NCBI RefSeq assembly: GCF_026239695.1
Contig: NZ_JAPIVS010000001.1
Location: 124,001-188,000, forward strand
Length of the DNA stretch: 64,000 nucleotides
Direction of reading: 5' to 3'
DNA from: Pedobacter sp. MC2016-15
GTDB lineage: Bacteria > Bacteroidota > Bacteroidia > Sphingobacteriales > Sphingobacteriaceae
The notes under the pieces were generated by a model. It did no database searches. It saw only the letters and a program-made list of their open reading frames with translations, and had not been told where the DNA came from. Within the stretch, counting starts at the first letter, position 1; the number at the start of each line of letters is the position of its first letter. Position numbers and translations under genes: made by a program. Shown piece by piece: positions 8,150-16,620 of this stretch.

Positions 8150-8920
8150 TTATTCTCGGCCTGCCATCTTCACCAGTTTTCCCGCAAGGTCCTTTCCAAG
8201 GTAACTGTCAATGATCGCGTGTGCCACGTAAAGTAATGGAGTCATTAGAATGGCCACCAGAAATTTGTAGGTATAATTAACCAGTCCGATGGCGGCAACC
8301 ATTTGCCAGCTCCAGTGATATTGGGGATTGAGATAGAACGCAATAAATATGACTACAAAACTATCAATCAATTGAGACACCAGCGTTGATCCTGTAGAAC
8401 GCAGCCAGAGCGCCCGCTCCCCTGTGATCTTCTTGATACGGTGAAAGATCAGCACATCAGCAATCTGCCCTACGAGAAAGGCAACGATAGAGCCTACGAT
8501 GATCCACATTCCCTGCCCAAATATTCCTGAGAATGCATTGTTCATATTCAGGTCCTCTCCGTTAATATTCTGATGCACCCAGAAATCTGAAGCCGGCAGG
8601 TTTGTAGCACCCCAAAGTACCACAAAAGCGAATGCAATCAATATGGAGGTGAGTACAGACAGGAATCGAACTTGTTTTACACCAAAATATTCATTGATGA
8701 TATCCGTCATGATGAAGATGATGGGCCATGTGAGTACACCGGCTGACATGTTAAAAGAAAGATTGGGAACCCCCAGTAAGTTGATGTCAAAATGTTTGAT
8801 ACCCAAGGTACCTTCAACACTAAAGATCTTAACCCCAATAAATTCAGAAAGAATAGCGTTGGCTACGAAGAAAGTTGCTAACACGAGCAGCAGCCTGCTC
8901 TCCTTTGTTTTAAAAGTCAT
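8150..8920 (-). CDS. queuosine precursor transporter (VUT/YhhQ family)
   Basis: A 256-residue protein with about six transmembrane helices. The segment IIFIMTDIINEYFGVKQVR (around residues 66-84) is the signature of the VUT/YhhQ family, which imports preQ0, preQ1 or related 7-deazaguanines used to make queuosine in tRNA. A de novo gene, queE, is only 7 kb away in this window, so the cell seems able both to make and to salvage the precursor. Divergent from the aminotransferase gene over a 63-base spacer. Confidence 0.9.
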   Translation of the reverse strand: MTFKTKESRLLLVLATFFVANAILSEFIGVKIFSVEGTLGIKHFDINLLGVPNLSFNMSAGVLTWPIIFIMTDIINEYFGVKQVRFLSVLTSILIAFAFVVLWGATNLPASDFWVHQNINGEDLNMNNAFSGIFGQGMWIIVGSIVAFLVGQIADVLIFHRIKKITGERALWLRSTGSTLVSQLIDSFVVIFIAFYLNPQYHWSWQMVAAIGLVNYTYKFLVAILMTPLLYVAHAIIDSYLGKDLAGKLVKMAGRE

Positions 8921-8968
8921 AGTTCATGAAATTATTAAATAAATCGCATATTCCGGTACGTTTTTTTA

Positions 8969-8976
8969 TAATTTCG
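8969..8976 (+). promoter_or_regulatory. -7 element of the aminotransferase/omega-amidase unit
   Basis: TAATTTCG, one mismatch from TAnnTTTG, ends seven bases before the ATG at 8984, which predicts a leaderless or nearly leaderless mRNA. Confidence 0.45.
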
Positions 8977-8983
8977 TATTTAC

Positions 8984-10129
8984 ATGATAGCTACTTATTC
9001 GAAACTCCCGGGTACATCTACCAGTATTTTTTCTGTAATGTCTCAGTTAGCAGCAGAACATAATGCCATTAATCTTTCTCAGGGCTTTCCTGATTACGAT
9101 TGCGATCCCAAACTGATCAGTCTGGTTGCAGAAGCGATGAAAAGCGGATACAATCAATATGCTCCTATGGCTGGTATTTCCTCTTTAAGAACACTCATCG
9201 CAGATAAAGTAAATGCTCAGTATGGCTCAGATTACAATCCGGATACAGAGGTCACGATTACCGCGGGTGGTACACAAGCGATCTTTACTGCTTTAACGGC
9301 CTGCATTCAGCCAGGCGATGAAGTAATCATTTTCGAACCGGCATATGATGCTTATGCACCGATTATCAAGTCGCTCGGAGGATTGGTGAAATCTTATGAA
9401 ATGGCTCCTCCAGATTACAGCATAGATTGGGAAATGGTGAAAAAGCTCTTTACTTCCAGTACAAAGATGCTGATCCTGAACAGCCCCCATAACCCTACCG
9501 GAACAACGCTGAAGGACGAGGACATCAGAGCACTCATCAAACTTGTAAAAAATAATGACGTACTGATCATGAGCGATGAAGTTTACGAGCATCTGATTTA
9601 TGACGGGGAAAAACACCATTCCCTGGCGATGTATCCTGAACTGAAAGAACGTACATTTATAGCTGCATCGTTTGGGAAATTACTGCATGCCACTGGTTGG
9701 AAAACGGGTTACTGTCTGGCACCTGAAAATCTCATGAAAGAGTTCCGGAAAATTCATCAGTTCAACGTGTTCAGCGTAAACACTCCGATGCAGGTGGGCA
9801 TCGCCAATTACCTGCAGGACCCTTCTGTCTACCTGGGTCTGGCCGATTTTTTCCAGCAAAAACGCGATCTGTTTCGCAGCTTGCTTGCTGAGACCAAATT
9901 TAAATTGTTACCTTGTAAAGGCTCCTATTTTCAGTGCGTAACCTATGATCATTTCAGTGATGAAGCAGATACTGACATCGCGATGCGACTGATCACAGAT
10001 TTCGGGGTGGCATCGATACCTGTTTCTGCATTTTATATGCGAAATACAGACCATCATGTGTTGCGTTTTTGTTTTGCGAAGAAGCAAGATACCTTAGAAA
10101 AATCCGTTGAAAGGTTAATGAAAGTATAA
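8984..10129 (+). CDS. methionine/glutamine-type aminotransferase (class I/II, PLP)
   Basis: A 381-residue fold-type I PLP aminotransferase. Hallmarks are INLSQGFPDYDC at the N-terminus, the NSPHNPTGTT block around residues 166-174, and the Schiff-base lysine Lys232 in SFGKLLHATGWKTGY. The closest known group is YbdL of E. coli and the kynurenine/glutamine transaminase K group, which prefer methionine, glutamine and aromatic amino acids. The next gene encodes an omega-amidase, the usual partner that removes the amide from the 2-oxo acid made from glutamine, or acts in the methionine salvage pathway by pulling transamination of 4-methylthio-2-oxobutyrate forward with glutamine as donor. Confidence 0.92.
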   Translation: MIATYSKLPGTSTSIFSVMSQLAAEHNAINLSQGFPDYDCDPKLISLVAEAMKSGYNQYAPMAGISSLRTLIADKVNAQYGSDYNPDTEVTITAGGTQAIFTALTACIQPGDEVIIFEPAYDAYAPIIKSLGGLVKSYEMAPPDYSIDWEMVKKLFTSSTKMLILNSPHNPTGTTLKDEDIRALIKLVKNNDVLIMSDEVYEHLIYDGEKHHSLAMYPELKERTFIAASFGKLLHATGWKTGYCLAPENLMKEFRKIHQFNVFSVNTPMQVGIANYLQDPSVYLGLADFFQQKRDLFRSLLAETKFKLLPCKGSYFQCVTYDHFSDEADTDIAMRLITDFGVASIPVSAFYMRNTDHHVLRFCFAKKQDTLEKSVERLMKV

Positions 10130-10156
10130 TTTACACCTCTCTTACCTATTTATTAT

Positions 10157-10963
10157 ATGGAAAGTTTAAATTCTCTCAATATCAATAATCTTAAAGTCAC
10201 CATTTTTCAGGCTTATTTATTTTGGGAAAATGTTGACAAGAATCTGCAGAATATATCCCTGCGCTTATCAATGGGCGTTAAGGAAAAAACAGATCTGATC
10301 GTACTTCCAGAGATGTTCAATACAGGTTTCAGTATGAATGCACTGGAACTGGCAGAAGAGATGGACGGCAAGACGATGAGCTGGATGGCCCAGGCGGCAA
10401 AAAGATATGAATGTGTGGTAACCGGCAGTCTGATCATTCAGGAAGACGGACATTTTTATAACAGGATGATCTGGATGTTGCCTTCAGGAGAATACCAGCA
10501 GTACGATAAACGGCATCTGTTTGGAATGGGCGAAGAAGACCAGACCTATACTGCGGGACAGGACGAGGTGATTGTAGATCTGAAAGGCTGGAAAATCAGG
10601 CTGGCAATATGTTATGACCTCAGATTCCCCGTTTATCTGCGCAATCACGATGCGGCTTATGATATCCTGCTGATCATCGCCAGCTGGCCCGACAAACGGA
10701 TTGCGCACTGGAAGGCACTGATTCCGGCCAGGGCAATTGAAAACCAAAGTTATGTCATTGCTGTAAACCGTGTTGGACACGATGGCAATGAAATTTATCA
10801 TAGTGGTCATTCCATGTGTATCGACGCCTATGGAAATACTGTATATTATAAGCCTGAAGATGAAGATCTGTATACCTTTAGTATCAATTACGAAGAGATG
10901 GTCAAAATCAGGCAGAGCTTTCCCTTTTTAAAGGATGCGGACAACTTTACTCTCAACCAATAA
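10157..10963 (+). CDS. omega-amidase (nitrilase superfamily, YafV/NIT2-like)
   Basis: Hydrolyses alpha-ketoglutaramate or alpha-ketosuccinamate to the dicarboxylic acid and ammonia. The 268-residue product has the nitrilase-family triad Glu52 (VLPEMFNTGFS), Lys118 (YDKRHLFGMGEE) and Cys152 (AICYDLRFPVYLRN). The GFSM and LFGMGEED context is that of YafV/NIT2 omega-amidases rather than nitrilases or carbamoylputrescine amidases. It starts 27 bases after the transaminase, so the two form an operon that makes glutamine transamination irreversible. Confidence 0.94.
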   Translation: MESLNSLNINNLKVTIFQAYLFWENVDKNLQNISLRLSMGVKEKTDLIVLPEMFNTGFSMNALELAEEMDGKTMSWMAQAAKRYECVVTGSLIIQEDGHFYNRMIWMLPSGEYQQYDKRHLFGMGEEDQTYTAGQDEVIVDLKGWKIRLAICYDLRFPVYLRNHDAAYDILLIIASWPDKRIAHWKALIPARAIENQSYVIAVNRVGHDGNEIYHSGHSMCIDAYGNTVYYKPEDEDLYTFSINYEEMVKIRQSFPFLKDADNFTLNQ

Positions 10964-10992
10964 CACAAAATACCAGAAACAATTAACCTTTT

Positions 10993-12027
10993 ATGTTCGA
11001 CCGTAGAAAATTTATTAAATCATCTGCGATCTCTGCTTCTTTGCTGGCAATCGGCAAAAGTGGTATCGCCAATATTATCCCCGCTCCGTTACATACTGCT
11101 GAAACAAAACCATTGGTCATTTCTACCTGGGATTTCGGTATCGCCGCAAATCAGGCTGCCTGGAAGGTACTTTCTGCGGGTGGACCTGCCCTTGATGCGG
11201 TAGAAAAAGGTGTGCAGGTGCCGGAGTCGGATCTGAAAAATCAGTCGGTTGGACGTGGCGGACTGCCTGACCGCGATGGAAAGGTGACTTTAGATGCGTG
11301 CATCATGGATTTTGAAGGTAACTGCGGTTCGGTAGCAGGTCTGGAACATATTGAACACGCCATTTCCGTGGCCAGAATGGTGATGGAAAAGACGCCACAC
11401 GTGATGCTCGTTGGCGATGGTGCCTTGCAGTTTGCACTGGAAAATGGATTTAAAAAGACCAACCTTTTGACGCCGGAAAGTGAAAAAGCCTGGAAGGAAT
11501 GGTTAAAAACGGCCAAATATGCGCCGGTAATGAACATAGAGAATAAATTATACGATAAGGCGTCTCCTACCCGCCTGCCGGGTAATCAATACAACCATGA
11601 TACAATTGGTATGCTGGCGCTGGACGCGAAAGGTAATTTATCCGGTGCCTGTACAACCAGTGGTATGGCCTACAAGTTACATGGCCGTGTGGGCGACAGC
11701 CCGATTATTGGTGCGGGACTATACATTGATAATGAAGTTGGCGGCGCTACTTCAACAGGAGTAGGCGAAGAAGTAATCAGGAATGTAGGCAGTTTCCTTG
11801 TAGTGGAGCTGATGCGTCAGGGTTATCCTCCTGAAGAAGCCTGTAAAGAGGCTGTGATGCGTATCATCAAAAAGAAACCCGCAAAAGCAAAGGAGATACA
11901 GGTAGGTTTTCTGGCACTGAACAAGAAAGGACAATACGGAGCCTATGCCATTCAGCAGGGTTTCAGCTATGCCGTTTGTAATGAAGAAAACCAAAGTTTA
12001 CTGATTCCCGGAAAAAGTTATTATTAA
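10993..12027 (+). CDS. Tat-exported glycosylasparaginase (N4-(beta-N-acetylglucosaminyl)-L-asparaginase)
   Basis: Cleaves the GlcNAc-asparagine bond left after degradation of N-glycoproteins. The 344-residue precursor starts with a twin-arginine type signal (DRRKFIK followed by a hydrophobic stretch, residues 3-24), so it is exported folded. It is an Ntn-hydrolase: self-cleavage before Thr204 in YNHDTIGM would create the beta subunit with Thr204 as nucleophile; GRVGDSPIIGAG and GATSTGVGEE further on are conserved parts of the active site. It matches the well-studied enzyme of Elizabethkingia in layout. Downstream of the omega-amidase by 29 bases and upstream of cutC by nine, likely one transcription unit. 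Confidence 0.94.
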   Translation: MFDRRKFIKSSAISASLLAIGKSGIANIIPAPLHTAETKPLVISTWDFGIAANQAAWKVLSAGGPALDAVEKGVQVPESDLKNQSVGRGGLPDRDGKVTLDACIMDFEGNCGSVAGLEHIEHAISVARMVMEKTPHVMLVGDGALQFALENGFKKTNLLTPESEKAWKEWLKTAKYAPVMNIENKLYDKASPTRLPGNQYNHDTIGMLALDAKGNLSGACTTSGMAYKLHGRVGDSPIIGAGLYIDNEVGGATSTGVGEEVIRNVGSFLVVELMRQGYPPEEACKEAVMRIIKKKPAKAKEIQVGFLALNKKGQYGAYAIQQGFSYAVCNEENQSLLIPGKSYY

Positions 12028-12036
12028 ATACAGCTT

Positions 12037-12777
12037 ATGATTGAAATGGAAGTTTGCGCCAACTCTGTTACCTCTGCCATAGAGGCTCAGTTGGGTGGTG
12101 CAAAACGCGTCGAACTATGTGCCAGCCTTACCGAGGGTGGCACTACACCGAGTTACTCGGAGATTGTCATGTCCAAAAAGATGCTTGATATCGAAGTGTA
12201 CCCGATTATCAGGCCGCGTGGCGGAGACTTCCTTTACTCTGCGCTGGAATTTGAGCTCATGAAGGAAGATGTGCGTCTCTGTAAATCGCTCGGTTGTGAG
12301 GGAATCAGCACGGGAATCCTCACCAGTGATGGAAAGGTGGATAAAATCCGCTGTGCAGAGTTATTTGAACTGGCAAGTCCCATGAAAGTGACTTTTCACC
12401 GGGCTTTTGATATGACAGATAACCTGGAGGAGGCATTGGAAGATATCATTGCTCTTGGGGCTGTGAGGATACTCACGTCCGGCGGAAAATCTTCTGCATT
12501 GGAGGGGGCTGCTGTACTTTCAAAACTGATTGAACAGGCAGATGGACGCATCAGTATCATGCCCGGAGCAGGTGTGAATATCAATAATCTCGCAGAGATT
12601 ATCAGCATCACCGGAGCTAAAGAATTTCACGCCTCGGCAAGGCTTGTTGTGAGCAGTGATATGACGTACCGGAATGATGCGTTGAATATGGGCGCAGATG
12701 CGGATGAATACAGCACAACGCTGACAAATGCCGGATTGGTCAAAAAATTATTGGAACTGGCAAACAGTGCGGAATAG
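12037..12777 (+). CDS. cutC: CutC family protein
   Basis: A 246-residue TIM-barrel protein of the CutC family, recognised by MEVCANSVTSAIEAQLGGAKRVELC at the start (split here as MEVCANS and GGAKRVELC), IRPRGGDF near residue 55 and RILTSGG near residue 145. The family was named for copper homeostasis in E. coli, but that role has been questioned and the enzyme activity is not settled. It begins nine bases after the glycosylasparaginase gene and belongs to the same operon. Confidence 0.93.
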   Translation: MIEMEVCANSVTSAIEAQLGGAKRVELCASLTEGGTTPSYSEIVMSKKMLDIEVYPIIRPRGGDFLYSALEFELMKEDVRLCKSLGCEGISTGILTSDGKVDKIRCAELFELASPMKVTFHRAFDMTDNLEEALEDIIALGAVRILTSGGKSSALEGAAVLSKLIEQADGRISIMPGAGVNINNLAEIISITGAKEFHASARLVVSSDMTYRNDALNMGADADEYSTTLTNAGLVKKLLELANSAE

Positions 12778-12791
12778 TCAAGCGAATATTC

Positions 12792-12799
12792 TATATTTG
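12792..12799 (+). promoter_or_regulatory. -7 element of lepA, implying a near-leaderless mRNA
   Basis: TATATTTG is an exact match to TAnnTTTG and ends eight bases before the lepA ATG. Since the start of LepA is fixed by homology, the transcript should have a leader of no more than about three bases. Confidence 0.65.
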
Positions 12800-12807
12800 C
12801 GGCACTG

Positions 12808-14595
12808 ATGAAGCACATACGTAATTTCTGCATAATTGCACATATTGATCACGGGAAGAGCACTCTGGCCGACCGTTTATTAGAATATACAAACACAATC
12901 ACTCAGCGCGAGTCTCAGGCTCAGCTGCTGGATGATATGGATCTGGAACGTGAGAGAGGTATTACCATTAAAAGTCACGCCATCCAGATGGAGTATCTCT
13001 TCGAAGGTGAGACTTATATCCTCAACCTGATCGATACCCCCGGACACGTGGATTTCTCTTACGAGGTTTCCCGTTCCATCGCCGCCTGCGAGGGCGCTTT
13101 ACTAATTGTAGATGCTTCGCAGGGTATCCAGGCACAAACGATTTCAAATCTTTACCTTGCCCTGGAGCACGACCTGGAAATTATCCCTATCCTGAATAAA
13201 ATGGACCTTCCCGGAGCTATGCCAGAGGAGGTGAAAGACCAGATCATTGACCTGATCGGATGTAAGAGAGAAGATATCATTCCTGCTTCCGGAAAAACCG
13301 GATTGGGTGTTCACGATGTGCTCCGTGCAATTGTAGAACGCGTTCCTGCACCTATTGGAAATCCCGAAGGTGAATTGCAGGCGTTGATTTTTGACTCTGT
13401 ATTTGATTCTTTCCGCGGTATCGTGGCTTATTTTAAAGTATTGAACGGAGAGATCCGTAAAAAAGATAAAGTTAAATTTGTTGCTACAGGCAAAGAATAT
13501 ATCGCTGAGGAGGTTGGTACACTGAAGCTGAAGCAGTCACCAAAAGACGTGATTAAAACCGGTGATGTAGGTTATATTATCTCAGGAATCAAAGAGGCAC
13601 GTGAAGTTAAGGTTGGTGATACTATCACCCATAAAGACCGCCCTAGTCTGGAACCGATTAAAGGTTTCGAGGAAGTAAAACCCATGGTTTTCGCAGGGAT
13701 CTATCCGGTAGATACGGACGAGTTTGAGGAACTGAGGGAAGCGATGCATAAGCTGCAGCTGAACGATGCTTCAATCGTTTTTGAGCCTGAATCATCTGCG
13801 GCGTTGGGCTTTGGATTCCGATGTGGTTTCCTGGGCATGTTGCATATGGAGATCATCCAGGAACGTTTAGAGCGTGAATTTGATATGACGGTGATCACTA
13901 CGGTGCCCAACGTATCCTATCAGGCCATGACTACAAAAGGTGAATTGATCATTGTCAATAACCCTTCCGATCTTCCTGATCCAAGTAAGATGGAATATGT
14001 GGAAGAACCTTATATTAAAGCCAACATTATCACGAAATCTGAATTTGTAGGTCCGGTGATGTCATTGTGTATTCAGAAACGAGGAATCATCGTGAACCAG
14101 TCTTACCTGACATCAGACCGCGTTGAACTGGTATTTGAAATCCCTATGGGAGAGATTGTATTTGACTTTTATGACCGCCTTAAAACGATCTCTAAAGGAT
14201 ATGCCTCATTCGACTACCACCAGATCGGTTACCGCAAATCTGACCTCGTTAGATTAGATATATTGCTGAACTCAGAACCTGTTGATGCATTGTCATCGCT
14301 GATTCACCGCAGTAATTCTTATGATTTCGGAAAAAGAATCTGTGAGAAATTGAGGGAACTGATTCCGCGTCAGCAGTTTGAGATTATTGTTCAGGCTTCA
14401 ATAGGTGCTAAAATCATTGCCCGCGAAACCGTGAAAGCATTGCGTAAGGATGTTACTGCCAAATGTTATGGTGGTGATATTTCCCGTAAGCGTAAGCTGT
14501 TGGAGAAACAGAAAAAAGGTAAAAAACGTATGCGCCAGGTAGGAAATGTGGAGATCCCGCAAACTGCGTTTATGGCGGTACTGAAATTAGATTAA
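12808..14595 (+). CDS. lepA: elongation factor 4 (LepA)
   Basis: Ribosomal GTPase that promotes back-translocation or affects 30S maturation. The 595-residue product starts [20 protein letters not shown], matching the E. coli start exactly. The G motifs are AHIDHGKS (G1), RGITIK (G2), DTPGHVDF (G3) and NKMD (G4), followed by the EF-G-like domains and the LepA-specific C-terminal domain ending in [16 protein letters not shown]. Length is normal. It may be transcribed on its own from the element just upstream, and folD follows after 28 bases. Confidence 0.98.
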   Translation: MKHIRNFCIIAHIDHGKSTLADRLLEYTNTITQRESQAQLLDDMDLERERGITIKSHAIQMEYLFEGETYILNLIDTPGHVDFSYEVSRSIAACEGALLIVDASQGIQAQTISNLYLALEHDLEIIPILNKMDLPGAMPEEVKDQIIDLIGCKREDIIPASGKTGLGVHDVLRAIVERVPAPIGNPEGELQALIFDSVFDSFRGIVAYFKVLNGEIRKKDKVKFVATGKEYIAEEVGTLKLKQSPKDVIKTGDVGYIISGIKEAREVKVGDTITHKDRPSLEPIKGFEEVKPMVFAGIYPVDTDEFEELREAMHKLQLNDASIVFEPESSAALGFGFRCGFLGMLHMEIIQERLEREFDMTVITTVPNVSYQAMTTKGELIIVNNPSDLPDPSKMEYVEEPYIKANIITKSEFVGPVMSLCIQKRGIIVNQSYLTSDRVELVFEIPMGEIVFDFYDRLKTISKGYASFDYHQIGYRKSDLVRLDILLNSEPVDALSSLIHRSNSYDFGKRICEKLRELIPRQQFEIIVQASIGAKIIARETVKALRKDVTAKCYGGDISRKRKLLEKQKKGKKRMRQVGNVEIPQTAFMAVLKLD

Positions 14596-14613
14596 TCGAA
14601 AGCAATATTATAT

Positions 14614-14618
14614 AGGAG
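14614..14618 (+). promoter_or_regulatory. Shine-Dalgarno-like AGGAG before folD
   Basis: AGGAG lies five bases before the folD ATG. This is notable because nearly all other genes in the window lack any such sequence, as is usual in Bacteroidota. Confidence 0.45.
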
Positions 14619-14623
14619 CTCAC

Positions 14624-15505
14624 ATGCAATTACTGGACGGAAAATTCGCATCAGAAAAGATTAAATTGGAGATTGCTGCAGAGGCTGCAGAATTTTATCA
14701 GCAGACAGGCAGAAAACCGCATTTACTGGCTATTCTGGTAGGAAATGATGGTGGAAGTGAAACGTATGTTGCCAGCAAGATGAAGAACTGCGAAAAAGTG
14801 GGTTTTGAATCTTCCCTGGTTAGATATGATAACGATGTTACTGAAGAAGAACTGATAAAAAAAGTTCTGGAAATCAATGCTGATGCAGGGGTTGACGGGA
14901 TGATTGTACAGTTGCCTCTTCCAAAACATATCGATCCCGAGAAAATTACTGAAGCTATTGATTACCGTAAGGACGTGGATGGTTTTCATCCGGTAAACCT
15001 GGGTCGTATGATGCGTAACCTGCCATGTTTTATTCCGGCAACACCTTATGGGATTTTGCTGATGCTGCAGGCTTATGGGATTGATACCACCGGAAAACAT
15101 TGTGTAGTTGTTGGCCGCAGTAATATTGTGGGCAGCCCAATGAGTATCCTGATGGCGCGTAACGCTAATCCCGGAAACTGTACTGTAACGCTTACCCACA
15201 GCAGAACAGCCAATCTCAAAGAGATGGTGCTACAGGGAGATATTGTGGTAGCTGCAATAGGAAAGAAAAACTTTGTAACTGCAGATATGGTGAAACCAGG
15301 TGCGATCATTATTGACGTAGGTATCAACAGGGAGAGCTCTGAGACTACAAAATCAGGATATAAATTGTATGGTGATGTGGATTTCGAGAACGTAGCTCCC
15401 CTTGCATCATGGATTACTCCTGTTCCGGGTGGAGTTGGCCTGATGACGATTGTGGGATTATTGAAAAACACACTGGCATCTGCAAAGAAAGAAATTTATC
15501 AGTAA
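14624..15505 (+). CDS. folD: bifunctional methylenetetrahydrofolate dehydrogenase/cyclohydrolase
   Basis: Interconverts 5,10-methylene-, 5,10-methenyl- and 10-formyl-tetrahydrofolate in one-carbon metabolism, with NADP. The 293-residue protein has the catalytic lysine region [14 protein letters not shown] (around residues 45-58), the substrate-binding [20 protein letters not shown], and the Rossmann nucleotide site [13 protein letters not shown]. The C-terminal [11 protein letters not shown] signature is present. Length is that of the family. It follows lepA and is convergent with the Rieske gene with only three bases between the stop codons. Confidence 0.97.
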   Translation: MQLLDGKFASEKIKLEIAAEAAEFYQQTGRKPHLLAILVGNDGGSETYVASKMKNCEKVGFESSLVRYDNDVTEEELIKKVLEINADAGVDGMIVQLPLPKHIDPEKITEAIDYRKDVDGFHPVNLGRMMRNLPCFIPATPYGILLMLQAYGIDTTGKHCVVVGRSNIVGSPMSILMARNANPGNCTVTLTHSRTANLKEMVLQGDIVVAAIGKKNFVTADMVKPGAIIIDVGINRESSETTKSGYKLYGDVDFENVAPLASWITPVPGGVGLMTIVGLLKNTLASAKKEIYQ

Positions 15506-15508
15506 GGA

Positions 15509-15847
15509 TTAACCAAAGAATCTGCTGAACAGGCTTTTTCGAAAGCCTGCATAGACCCCATCATTCTCTACGCGGACAGGATAGATATTGATATAATCTC
15601 CCTGTCCCGCTGCGCCCCTGCCATTCTCCAGGTGATAACTATACCTATGGATCGGGCAGATCAGCATGCCTTCCTTACACCAGCCACCGCTCAGAATCCC
15701 GCCGGCATGCGGACAGGTATTTTGTACCAGATGAATTATTCCATCATGCCTGAGCAGGCAGAGCTTTTTTCCGGCAACTACAACCTGGCGGATAAAATCA
15801 CCTTCCGGAATTTCTTCTTCAATTTTATACCAATGCAGATCGGCCAT
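15509..15847 (-). CDS. Rieske [2Fe-2S] ferredoxin-like protein
   Basis: A 112-residue soluble Rieske domain. Cluster ligands are Cys45 and His47 in NTCPHAGG and Cys64 and His67 in ICPIHRYSY. The length and lack of a signal peptide fit a stand-alone Rieske ferredoxin (as the small subunit of nitrite reductase or a dioxygenase electron carrier), not a quinol oxidase subunit. No oxygenase or reductase gene is adjacent, so the electron partner is unknown. Confidence 0.9.
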   Translation of the reverse strand: MADLHWYKIEEEIPEGDFIRQVVVAGKKLCLLRHDGIIHLVQNTCPHAGGILSGGWCKEGMLICPIHRYSYHLENGRGAAGQGDYINIYPVRVENDGVYAGFRKSLFSRFFG

Positions 15848-15923
15848 CAGGGATAATGTTCACAGATTAGTCATTAAACAAGCCTAATATACAGATATTC
15901 GCTTTTCCCGTATATATTTTCTT

Positions 15924-15931
15924 TAACTTCG
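15924..15931 (+). promoter_or_regulatory. probable -7 element of queE
   Basis: TAACTTCG differs from TAnnTTTG by one base and ends 10 bases before the queE ATG. Confidence 0.4.
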
Positions 15932-15941
15932 CGAAATTAAT

Positions 15942-16565
15942 ATGGCACACAATATTCCCGCTGACGGCACATTGCTTCCTTTGATGGAAGAGTTTTACAC
16001 TATACAGGGTGAAGGTTTTAATACAGGCAAAGCTGCCTACTTTATCCGTTTAGGAGGATGTGACGTGGGTTGCCATTGGTGCGATGTGAAGGAAAGCTGG
16101 GACGCGGAACTTCATCCTTTAACGGCTGCTGATGCTATCGCTGAAAAAGCAGATACCTTCCCTGGTAAAGCTGTAGTGATTACTGGTGGTGAGCCATTGA
16201 TCTATAATATGGATTATCTCACGAAAAAGCTTCACGAAAGAAATATCCTGACTTTTATTGAAACGTCTGGTGCCTACCCGCTGTCTGGCGACTGGGACTG
16301 GATCTGTCTTTCTCCAAAAAAGTTTAAAGCTCCACGACCGGATATCACTCCTTTCGCCAATGAGTTAAAGGTCATTGTGTTTAACAAAAGTGACTTTGAA
16401 TGGGCAGAAAAGTATGCAGAAACGGTATCCCCGAGCTGTAAATTATATCTGCAACCAGAATGGTCAAAGTCTAAGGAGATGACACCGCTTATCATTGATT
16501 ATGTAATGGCAAACCCTAAATGGGAAATTTCACTGCAGACGCATAAGTACCTGAATATTCCTTAA
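15942..16565 (+). CDS. queE: 7-carboxy-7-deazaguanine synthase
   Basis: Radical SAM enzyme that makes the 7-deazaguanine ring of queuosine from 6-carboxytetrahydropterin. The 207-residue protein has the three cluster cysteines Cys40, Cys44 and Cys47 in GGCDVGCHWCD, a CX3CX2C spacing, preceded by FYTIQGEG which is typical of QueE. VVITGGEPL (about residues 76-84) is the GGE SAM-binding motif. No queC, queD or queF gene is adjacent; the transporter at 8150-8920 may supply later precursors. Confidence 0.95.
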   Translation: MAHNIPADGTLLPLMEEFYTIQGEGFNTGKAAYFIRLGGCDVGCHWCDVKESWDAELHPLTAADAIAEKADTFPGKAVVITGGEPLIYNMDYLTKKLHERNILTFIETSGAYPLSGDWDWICLSPKKFKAPRPDITPFANELKVIVFNKSDFEWAEKYAETVSPSCKLYLQPEWSKSKEMTPLIIDYVMANPKWEISLQTHKYLNIP

Positions 16566-16620
16566 ATACCTTCTTGCTGCTTTTTTTTTGCTAAGTTTAT
16601 CTTTAAAGAATGCTTATCAA

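Noticed and set aside
8921..8983. preQ1 riboswitch before the queuosine transporter gene
   Set aside because: The spacer between the two divergent genes is only 63 bases and shows neither the conserved C-rich loop nor the A-rich tail in the right order.
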